DNA of 13,789 bases from Porphyromonadaceae bacterium UBA7555 (lineage in GTDB: Bacteria; Bacteroidota; Bacteroidia; Bacteroidales; Muribaculaceae): NCBI GenBank assembly GCA_002478045.1, contig DLLT01000004.1:1-13789 (forward strand). Reading direction: 5' to 3'. The position numbers and the translations under genes were made by a program. The stretch's first letter is position 1. The number at the start of each line of letters is the position of its first letter. Under the pieces are notes generated by a model. It saw only the letters and a list, made by a program, of their open reading frames with translations. It searched no databases and was not told the DNA's origin. Of the stretch, positions 1 through 5,829 are shown one piece after another.

Positions 1-110
1 CACAGGTTTTTGCTGGTGAGCCCGTTTACTTGACGCTTTGTTCCTGACGCATCGTAATCTCGCAAATTACATAATTGAAGTCAAGAACATAGCAACGGTA
101 GATGTCCATG

Positions 111-303
111 GGTGTGAATTATACCGCAATCGTCGATGCAAGTTGAGGGCATTAAGTGCTTATGCGTTTAATGTCATCTTTAAGCATTCGCTTGTGGTAT
201 TTCATATCGGCGTGGGCTCTGGCGTTGCCTGTTCAACTTCAATGGGCAATGCGAGAGCCTCGATGCGTGGGACAGGCAATAAGGAGGTTCCCACGCTTTT
301 TTT
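111..303 (+). ncRNA. Candidate structured RNA (leader or sRNA) ending in a terminator
   Basis: Three hairpins follow one another on the + strand. The first is a long arm: 111-118 pairs with 201-208 (8 pairs, two of them G-U), then 121-127 with 194-200, with inner helices 135-139/184-188 and 148-155/168-175. The second pairs 215-220 with 254-259 and 222-229 with 245-252 (14 pairs, one G-G mismatch, 15-base loop). The third is the terminator stem 265-272/289-296 followed by seven T. Weaker pairing also exists upstream (29-34/80-85 and 54-58/66-70), so the RNA could start further left, even outside the window. No convincing protein gene fits here. It could be a free small RNA or the attenuated leader of the downstream cassette. 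I could not match it to tmRNA, 6S, SRP or RNase P RNA by eye. Pairing was found by reading, without energy calculation. Confidence 0.45.
265..303 (+). terminator. Intrinsic terminator upstream of the cassette
   Basis: GCGTGGGA (265-272) and TCCCACGC (289-296) form a perfect 8-bp GC-rich stem with a 16-base loop, followed at once by TTTTTTT (297-303). This is the classical rho-independent layout for rightward transcription. The loop carries a perfect AAGGAGG (281-287). A second copy of GCGTGGG at 210-216 could compete for the same 3' strand, but the T-run would still follow that stem, so it does not obviously act as an antiterminator. It would either end an upstream RNA or attenuate transcription into the five-gene cassette, whose first codon is about 60 bases away. 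Confidence 0.65.
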
Positions 304-328
304 GTTCTTAAATTCATATTCTTAACAG

Positions 329-350
329 CTTCTTATGGGAACCTAAGAAG
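329..350 (+). promoter_or_regulatory. Hairpin covering the purine-rich RBS of cassette gene 1
   Basis: CTTCTTA (329-335) and TAAGAAG (344-350) form a perfect 7-bp inverted repeat with an 8-base loop. The 3' arm contains the only Shine-Dalgarno-like purine run (AAGAAGG, 345-351) before the ATG at 365 and the alternative TTG at 353. In RNA the purine run would be paired, which suggests translational control. Bacteroidetes depend little on Shine-Dalgarno pairing, so the effect may be small. Confidence 0.35.
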
Positions 351-364
351 GCTTGATAAACGTT

Positions 365-1423
365 ATGAACGAGAACAAACCTTTGAAAATCTTTTCAATT
401 CTCGCATTTATTGCATTTGCGGCTGTCAGTTGCTGGGCAACAGCAGAGTCTCTGCATCTGCTTTTGCCCACATGGCCCATCCTGATGTGCTGGGTCGTTA
501 CAATCGGTTTTTTCTTCATTGCTTCATGGGGCAGCAAAATGATTGTTGATAGTCTTAATCAAAAAATCTACTTAGAAAAAAGAGGCTTGCGCTTATTCGG
601 CGGTTTCCTGATCTTGGTGATTTTTTGGTTGTTCTGTAGTATGCCAACAAATACACACACCTTCTTTTATCGTAATATAATCAGTGACAAGGTGGCCGGT
701 GATATTGCCACGACCGAGGGGTATCTACTACAAATTCGAGACAATGTAGCCCCTGAAAAAGAGATACAAGCGCGCCAAACCGAACTTGAGAATAAAGTCA
801 AGTTAAAGCTAGGAGAGCTAAAGACCGAGATAGAGAATGAAGCCAACCCCGGCAACGGACCTAAGGCCAAAGAAATCTTGAGAGAATTTGCCGAAATATT
901 TGGTGTGGCAAAGATAGAACCACTTTCAATAAAGGGAACATCGATACAGGAACGTCAAAAGATTTATGACACCTATCGCACAAGGATGCTTATCATGATG
1001 GACTCAAAAAAAGATGTCATCAAGAACGAGCTGACACCCAAGAATAACGAACATTGTAAACAGGCACGAATAAAATATAAGAATCTCGAGCAAGTAAGAG
1101 AATATATTGCAAATGGAACTATTGATCTGAACAGCGCGGAAGGCATAATGATTGTATGTGAAAAACTCAATGACGGATATGCGACCATACGCAACTATCA
1201 ACAGTTTGTTAACTTCAAAAACGAAGCAGAAAAAGACCATTACACTGCGCCTAATGCCGTTACTGACGTGAAGCGTGCTACAAGTGTATTCGACGTATGG
1301 GAAGACTATCTCAATGGAAAGTATGACGGCCATGGTTTCTTCTTCTGGATAGTCATATCTATCCTTGTCGATGTAGCTGCATTTATCTTCTTCGACATCG
1401 CCTTCAAAAAACGAGAAGACTAA
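365..1423 (+). CDS. Four-TM protein with large extracytoplasmic helical loop, cassette gene 1
   Basis: This 352-residue protein is not recognised with certainty. Hydrophobic segments lie at about 9-27, 37-55, 75-93 and 325-346. The loop between TM2 and TM3 is basic (K58, K67, K72, R73, R76) and the C-terminus ends KKRED. By the positive-inside rule both ends are cytoplasmic and residues about 95-323 are extracytoplasmic. That domain is charged, Lys/Glu-rich and probably mostly helical. The layout (three N-terminal TMs, helical domain, one C-terminal TM) loosely recalls DUF4407-type proteins, but no diagnostic motif was seen. The ATG at 365 is preferred over an in-frame TTG at 353, because the TTG would begin directly after the 329-350 hairpin. 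It is the first gene of the cassette, 48 bases before the GTPase gene. It could be the envelope sensor or the membrane effector (inference). Confidence 0.82.
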   Translation: MNENKPLKIFSILAFIAFAAVSCWATAESLHLLLPTWPILMCWVVTIGFFFIASWGSKMIVDSLNQKIYLEKRGLRLFGGFLILVIFWLFCSMPTNTHTFFYRNIISDKVAGDIATTEGYLLQIRDNVAPEKEIQARQTELENKVKLKLGELKTEIENEANPGNGPKAKEILREFAEIFGVAKIEPLSIKGTSIQERQKIYDTYRTRMLIMMDSKKDVIKNELTPKNNEHCKQARIKYKNLEQVREYIANGTIDLNSAEGIMIVCEKLNDGYATIRNYQQFVNFKNEAEKDHYTAPNAVTDVKRATSVFDVWEDYLNGKYDGHGFFFWIVISILVDVAAFIFFDIAFKKRED

Positions 1424-1471
1424 GCATAAATTCATAAAAGATTTATCCACAGAAACATATAATACATAAAT

Positions 1472-2392
1472 ATGCCAGTAACCAACGAACCTCAACAGCA
1501 AAATCCAGAGCAACCGATACCTGTCGAAAATACAGTCATCAACCCACTTTCGGACACTACACCCGACCAATTCAGTGCCAATACTACGACAACAAATACA
1601 TCGGACGCCAACAGCATCAGAGTCACAATATCTGACGAAATAGCCCCTCTTGTAATCTTGTTTGGCCCTCCGGCTTGCGGAAAAACGATGACACTTGTTC
1701 GTATGAGCCGCTTCCTTAAAGAGGAAGGATATACGGTCTCCCCAATTCACACATTCCGTCCTTCTACCGACACAAACTACTCAAGTATGTGCGACAACTT
1801 CGATCAAGCAATGAACACTGATTACGCAGCAGAATCGACCGAACAAATCAGCTTTATGCTTGTCGAGGTCCTCAAAGACGGTCGACGTGTATGCCAGTTG
1901 CTTGAAGCGCCTGGAGAACATTACTTTGACCCGAATAATCCCAAGTCTTCATTCCCCGCTTATGTAAACACAATCATCAGCAGCAAGAATCGTAAAGTAT
2001 GGATGATAATGGTTGAGCCGGACTGGAAAGACGATAGCGACCGGAAGAACTACGTCAAACGCGTTGTAGACCTTAAGAAAAGAATGCGTCCACGAGATGC
2101 CGCCATCTTTGTACTCAATAAGGTTGATATATCACCAATTTTTGGAGGCATTGGGCGCACCAGTATTACTCGCGCACTTAGAGAAGTCAACAATCAATAT
2201 CCCGGCATATTTACGCAGTTCAAGAACCAGAACCCGATAACCAAACTTTGGAAGGACTACAATTGTGACTTTGTCGCCTTCCAAACCGGGACATTTACCG
2301 AAACAGGTAGTGGGCGATTGACCTACCAAGAGGGACCTCGCGAATACTGCGTAAAACTATGGAAATGCATAACTAAGAAAATCAGAGGCTAA
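1472..2392 (+). CDS. P-loop GTPase (TRAFAC-like), cassette gene 2
   Basis: This 306-residue soluble protein starts with about 55 Pro/Thr/Asn/Gln-rich, probably disordered residues. The nucleotide-binding fold follows. G1/Walker A is GPPACGKT at 65-72. A G3-like motif E-A-P-G is at 145-148 after a hydrophobic strand, where most GTPases have D-x-x-G. G4 is NKVD at 216-219 after strand AAIFVL, which specifies guanine. A G5-like strand (DFVAFQTG) follows near residue 270. The pattern fits the TRAFAC class of GTPases, including the 'double-GTPase' (DO-GTPase2-like) proteins described from bacterial conflict systems; the exact family is my inference. No TM or signal peptide is present. Its stop is followed after three bases by the ATG of gene 3, which suggests coupled translation. 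It probably acts as a cytosolic switch read by the membrane-anchored proteins of genes 3 and 5. Confidence 0.88.
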   Translation: MPVTNEPQQQNPEQPIPVENTVINPLSDTTPDQFSANTTTTNTSDANSIRVTISDEIAPLVILFGPPACGKTMTLVRMSRFLKEEGYTVSPIHTFRPSTDTNYSSMCDNFDQAMNTDYAAESTEQISFMLVEVLKDGRRVCQLLEAPGEHYFDPNNPKSSFPAYVNTIISSKNRKVWMIMVEPDWKDDSDRKNYVKRVVDLKKRMRPRDAAIFVLNKVDISPIFGGIGRTSITRALREVNNQYPGIFTQFKNQNPITKLWKDYNCDFVAFQTGTFTETGSGRLTYQEGPREYCVKLWKCITKKIRG

Positions 2393-2395
2393 TAA

Positions 2396-3757
2396 ATGAG
2401 TACCTATACATTCAACTTGTACGTTCACGGAGTACCAAGCGGGCAGGACGTCTGGGGACTTCGAGACAGCAATGTTCCCGAGGCTCAATACATCCGGTCG
2501 TTCTACGGCCAAAGCTTGGACGGCAAATCGCAAATGTATGTCGATATACTTCAATATGATGGGCGAACAAGTTCATACTACACCTATAAACAGGGTAAAA
2601 CAATTGATAATACCAACAACCGCCCAGGTGGGTATTGTGCGATAACCATCCGCATCGACAACTACTATTATGCCGACATTCAGAATATGTTTAATCTGCT
2701 TAAAGCAGCTTTCGACAAGTACCTGGTAGGAAGCATTCTCGAAAGGAAAGCAGATGGATATAGGTTTATAGTTTCGAAAATCGAGCAAAGGCAAGAAATT
2801 CTTCGCACGCTTGAAGGAGAAATCCAAAAATACTTGATGAATTTTTCAAGTAATTCCGACTTCCTGCCGCTCAATGATTTTCCGAACAGCACGCAAGGAC
2901 AAGCACGGATAATAAATCTAATAGATGCCTCTCCGACTATCGTAACACCAATAGTCAAATCACAAGGACGAGTAGTTGTATCGATGTCTTGCGCCACATC
3001 AAAAGAGCTGCAGATTAACGCTCAGGTCGATAGCCGGATTAATGCTATCAAAAAACAAGTGCAGCAAGACATCGAAGCAGCTCAAAAGCAAGCAAAAAAA
3101 GAGATTGATGCTCACAAAAAAAAAGAAGAGGAGGCACTAAATGGCGCTAAAGGCCTGCGCATTCAACTTGATAACTGCAAGAGCGAGTTGAATAAAACAG
3201 ATGAAATGCTTGAAAAAATCAAGGGTATTATTCATAATATACCCAATCCGAAGTCTCCCGACAACGACCATACGCCCAATAAGGCTTTTAAACGGCTATA
3301 CCTTCTTTCGTGCTTAATGTTGATTCTCTCTGCGGTCGCACTTTGCCTTGTGATTTTATGCACTGGACGAAATGATAAAGCAGCCGAAGTTGAGAGTGTC
3401 GAAGCAGTCTCCTTTGAATCTGATGATAATGCGGAGTCTACAAATCCAACTGAAGCAAAAACTAAAGATGGTGAAGAACTTCTCAGGAAAGAAGATTCTC
3501 TCAAAGCAGAGTATAGTAACGCCCGAATAGACATTTCGTTTATAAGCGACCAAAAGCCGATGCGATATGGCACAAAAGACTATTACCCGGTTCGTTTGAA
3601 AGACGTTGGATCGGAGCTGAAAAAAGGCCAATGGCAATCTTCTGATTTCGAGATTGACGGAGACCGCATAAGGCCTAAGCACGAGGGCAAATGCACTATA
3701 TCTTACGTGGTTGATGATATAATTGTTGTTTCAAGAGAACTCAATGTTGCCAAATAA
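2396..3757 (+). CDS. Cytoplasmic domain / coiled coil / TM / Ig-like tail protein, cassette gene 3
   Basis: This 453-residue protein is not recognised as a named family. Residues 1-130 form a mixed beta/alpha domain with the pattern D55-G56, Y61-Y62, Y64, G78-G79 and an IxIxID strand near 83-88, then a helix. A similar pattern occurs in gene 5. Residues about 205-275 are a Lys/Glu/Ala-rich coiled coil. One TM segment spans about 301-322, preceded by AFKR, so the N-terminal part should be cytoplasmic. After the membrane come an acidic linker and a beta-rich C-terminal domain (about 375-453) that resembles a small Ig-like fold. The protein could therefore link the cytosolic GTPase with something outside the membrane. 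The gene begins 3 bases after the GTPase gene and its last 14 bases overlap the start of the protease gene. Confidence 0.86.
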   Translation: MSTYTFNLYVHGVPSGQDVWGLRDSNVPEAQYIRSFYGQSLDGKSQMYVDILQYDGRTSSYYTYKQGKTIDNTNNRPGGYCAITIRIDNYYYADIQNMFNLLKAAFDKYLVGSILERKADGYRFIVSKIEQRQEILRTLEGEIQKYLMNFSSNSDFLPLNDFPNSTQGQARIINLIDASPTIVTPIVKSQGRVVVSMSCATSKELQINAQVDSRINAIKKQVQQDIEAAQKQAKKEIDAHKKKEEEALNGAKGLRIQLDNCKSELNKTDEMLEKIKGIIHNIPNPKSPDNDHTPNKAFKRLYLLSCLMLILSAVALCLVILCTGRNDKAAEVESVEAVSFESDDNAESTNPTEAKTKDGEELLRKEDSLKAEYSNARIDISFISDQKPMRYGTKDYYPVRLKDVGSELKKGQWQSSDFEIDGDRIRPKHEGKCTISYVVDDIIVVSRELNVAK

Positions 3758-4325
3758 GCGAATATTAGTCGGAACAATCCTCCTTATCGTCCTTCAGTTG
3801 GTCACGGTTTCTTGTGGAAAAGAAAAAAAGGTCTTGCCCTTCTATGACTCGGAAACAGACACCGAATCTATAACCGATTCTGAGGTTGTTGACCGCGACA
3901 ATGATGAATACGAAATAATGGGCGGAGAATCTGAGATTTCCGTACCTTTCATAGAGAAAGGGAGCATAAAGTATGTAAAGGTCTCAATCAATGGACATCC
4001 ATTTGATATGATTATTGATACCGGATGTTCAGGAACTTTAATCTCGGTCGCCGAAGCCAATTATCTGTATCAAAAGGGTTGTTTGACCGATGAGGACATT
4101 CTCGGCACGGCACTTTCAAAGATTGCCGATGGGTCTATTGTTGAAAATATGGTAGTTAACCTGAAGGAAGTCATCATTGACGACAAGATAGTATTTCGAA
4201 ACGTCAATGCCACGGTATCAGCAAACACCGGCGCCCCCCTTTTACTTGGCAACGAGATCTTAAACCGCGTACCAACGTATAAGATTGACAATGAAAACAA
4301 AGTGATTATTTTTCAGATAAGATAA
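3744..4325 (+). CDS. Retropepsin-like aspartic protease, lipoprotein, cassette gene 4
   Basis: This 193-residue protein has a lipoprotein signal: K5-R6, hydrophobic stretch 7-20 and lipobox VSC with Cys24 as the likely lipidated residue. An acidic linker (about 34-64) follows. The mature domain has the clan AA single-domain protease pattern: catalytic D-T-G at 92-94 within the IIDTGCSGTLIS strand, a middle flap region with the ADGSIV motif, and the second hydrophobic-hydrophobic-Gly element LLLGNEIL at 166-173. Such proteins work as homodimers, each giving one aspartate. It should act on the periplasmic side or the outer membrane; residues after Cys24 (GKEKK) are not the acidic surface-export signal of Bacteroidetes. 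ATG 3744 is chosen because it gives a proper signal peptide; an upstream TTG at 3723 adds seven residues. It overlaps gene 3 by 14 bases. Its substrate is unknown; envelope domains of genes 1 and 3 are obvious candidates (inference). Confidence 0.88.
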   Translation: MLPNKRILVGTILLIVLQLVTVSCGKEKKVLPFYDSETDTESITDSEVVDRDNDEYEIMGGESEISVPFIEKGSIKYVKVSINGHPFDMIIDTGCSGTLISVAEANYLYQKGCLTDEDILGTALSKIADGSIVENMVVNLKEVIIDDKIVFRNVNATVSANTGAPLLLGNEILNRVPTYKIDNENKVIIFQIR

Positions 4326-4329
4326 ATAC

Positions 4330-5103
4330 ATGAACGCAGCCTCTTATATATTTGTAGAGATCAGCCCCGGAGAACTTGTACAATATCCCAACGACAATAC
4401 CTCATCAATTTTCAGCAAATTTACAGCTCATGCCCGGGGAAAACAAACCATTGCCATACACCGAGATGGGGATCTGATGTATTATGGCTATATACGACAA
4501 CTGGAAGGAGGTGGATCCATTGGAATTTGCATTGTATTAAATGGTGTAATGGTGTCCGATATACCACGCAAGTTCACATATAGGCCAAACTACATATCCC
4601 AATTGTTTGAAGATGCAATAAACGCAATTGCAGAATCCAATACGTTTATTTCGAAGAATGAAGATGGGGATATCGAACTATATGATGGTATTAAAGAGTT
4701 GTTCTCCGCCTACGCCGGAATTGAACCAAAGTTAAACTCTTTATTAGAGAATTTCGGCAAATTAAAAACAACGATACTTCCGCCACCAAGCTATAAAACT
4801 CCGAAAGGGTTTACCCGAGATTACAAGTATAATGACAATTGGGGCGACATATTGCAATCATGCCATACAAATGATTACACGTATATTTTCGCCAATCCCG
4901 AACAGCCGTCTCAATCCCCCGAAGAGAATCAACCCGAAACTACAAACCAAACAGAGATAATCAGGCCGGACAGTAACTCAGAATCAGACGAAAAGTTCGG
5001 ACTTGACGGAGGTATAGGCATTACCTATGTAGCAGTAGTGATTATAATACTTTTCTTGTGTGCTATTATTCTGTTGATGGTCCTGACAAATGTTAACGTC
5101 TGA
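4330..5103 (+). CDS. Tail-anchored protein with gene 3-like cytoplasmic domain, cassette gene 5
   Basis: This 257-residue protein is not a recognised family. There is no signal peptide. The N-terminal domain (about 1-110) shows the pattern D46-G47, Y51-Y52, Y54, G60-G62, an IGICIVLN strand (64-71), and then a helix beginning near I89 (SQLFEDAI). This parallels the N-terminus of gene 3 and suggests a shared fold. A helical middle part (about 125-150) and a Pro/Gln/Glu-rich linker (about 190-220) lead to one strongly hydrophobic TM (about 230-252) and a very short end (TNVNV). The topology should be cytoplasmic N-terminus, tail-anchored. The gene starts 4 bases after the protease stop and is the last of the cassette; nothing resembling a terminator was seen after it. 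Confidence 0.84.
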   Translation: MNAASYIFVEISPGELVQYPNDNTSSIFSKFTAHARGKQTIAIHRDGDLMYYGYIRQLEGGGSIGICIVLNGVMVSDIPRKFTYRPNYISQLFEDAINAIAESNTFISKNEDGDIELYDGIKELFSAYAGIEPKLNSLLENFGKLKTTILPPPSYKTPKGFTRDYKYNDNWGDILQSCHTNDYTYIFANPEQPSQSPEENQPETTNQTEIIRPDSNSESDEKFGLDGGIGITYVAVVIIILFLCAIILLMVLTNVNV

Positions 5104-5236
5104 AAGAATCAAAGGATGATGCGATTTCAGTGTCAGTTCCGGACAAAAGCGGCAAACCATCTGCGAAATAGTTCTGCGACTGTATGCGGAACCCGACCTC
5201 AGATACGGAGACATTGAGGAGTAGTCGGGGCTAAAG

Positions 5237-5268
5237 TTCGCACCATTGGATAATTGTGCGTAACTTTG
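5237..5268 (+). promoter_or_regulatory. Candidate Bacteroidetes promoter for the IS remnant
   Basis: TAACTTTG (5261-5268) matches the -7 consensus TAnnTTTG. TTCG at 5237-5240, 20 bases upstream, can serve as the -33 element. The ATG of the small OrfA-like frame lies 26 bases downstream at 5295. This suggests that the remnant keeps its own promoter. Confidence 0.4.
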
Positions 5269-5294
5269 CGTCAGAACTTCCAGAGACAACAATT

Positions 5295-5477
5295 ATGGGA
5301 AAGAAAAGAACAGAAGCCGGCGAGGAGGATTACGACGGACTGCGGGCGGAGGCTGGGCGGCTACGCAAAGAGCTTAGAGAACAGAAGATGCGGACAGAGG
5401 CGCTTGACACAATGATCGATGTGGCAGAGGATATGTTCGACATCCCGATCAGGAGAAAAGATGTCGGCAAGAAGTAA
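5295..5477 (+). pseudogene. Remnant of IS3-type transposase OrfA (C-terminal zipper)
   Basis: The frame gives 60 residues starting MGKKRTEAGEEDYDGL, then a Leu/Arg/Glu-rich helix and the sequence EALDTMIDVAEDMFDIPIRR near the C-terminus. In my knowledge of Bacteroidetes insertion sequences, the form '...A-DTMIDIAE..F.IPIRKK.G.K' is the typical end of an IS3-family OrfA. The usual N-terminal HTH is missing and no OrfB frame (DDE integrase) follows, so the element is decayed. A short open stretch at 5120-5224 in a different frame (QKRQTICEIVLRLYAEPDLR) could be debris of the lost front part, but this is weak. The piece lies exactly between the AT-rich cassette and the GC-rich suf operon. It might instead be a small intact gene. 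Confidence 0.5.
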
Positions 5478-5565
5478 ACCCTGTACGCACGGTAATTTCA
5501 ACGCCTGCACGGTGTCGGAATACTGTGCGAGCCGTTTTTGGCTGTGGCTCGGCGGTGGAGGGGTG

Positions 5566-5596
5566 ATTGCGGTTACGGAAAAAAGTTGTATTTTTG
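5566..5596 (+). promoter_or_regulatory. Candidate promoter of the suf operon
   Basis: TATTTTTG (5589-5596) fits the Bacteroidetes -7 element TAnnTTTG. ATTG (5566-5569), 19 bases upstream, is a fair -33 element (consensus TTTG). Transcription would start near 5603 and leave a leader of about 225 bases before sufB. The same octamer TATTTTTG recurs at 5819-5826 but without a good -33 partner, and a start from there would fall inside the gene. Confidence 0.5.
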
Positions 5597-5603
5597 TGGG
5601 TGA

Positions 5604-5829
5604 ATAAGGAAGGATGCGTCCGGGTGGTGTGCCGCCTCGGGACGTGGTTCTGTATGCTCGTTCCACGGATATATGGCCGGGCGCTCCGGGTGGAGCTGCC
5701 GCAGGGGCGTATTCGCCGCTGGATGGGTGGGGCGTAGGACCTCGCTCGGGTGTATGGCCGGATAACCGCCGCAACGGGAGGCTGAGCCGCCGGAGATGAT
5801 CTGCATCCTGATAGTGAATATTTTTGATA
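5604..5829 (+). other. GC-rich leader of sufB, possible dispersed repeat
   Basis: This 226-base stretch is clearly GC-rich and carries no protein gene I would accept. Small inverted repeats are present, for example GCTCC (5683-5687) with GGAGC (5692-5696). ATGGCCGG occurs twice (5673-5680 and 5754-5761). An open frame at 5614-5799 is Gly/Pro/Arg-rich and looks like translated non-coding DNA. The texture resembles high-copy intergenic sequence that I associate with Muribaculaceae-type genomes, but this is from memory only. It could be a structured 5' UTR of the suf mRNA. Confidence 0.35.

Noticed and set aside
1..303. tmRNA, 6S RNA, SRP RNA or RNase P RNA
   Set aside because: No tag frame with tRNA-like end, no SRP GGAAG-type core, no RNase P conserved blocks and no single rod with a central bubble could be seen; the region is left unassigned.
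38..325. 95-codon open frame on the + strand
   Set aside because: It needs a non-ATG start, shows no recognisable domain and runs through two strong RNA hairpins and an intrinsic terminator.
5614..5799. 61-codon Gly/Pro/Arg-rich frame between the suf promoter and sufB
   Set aside because: The composition looks like translated GC-rich non-coding DNA; overlapping frames on both strands are equally open.
5819..5826. Second TATTTTTG as the main sufB promoter
   Set aside because: It overlaps the start codon region and has no good -33 element at 19-21 bases; transcription would start inside the gene.
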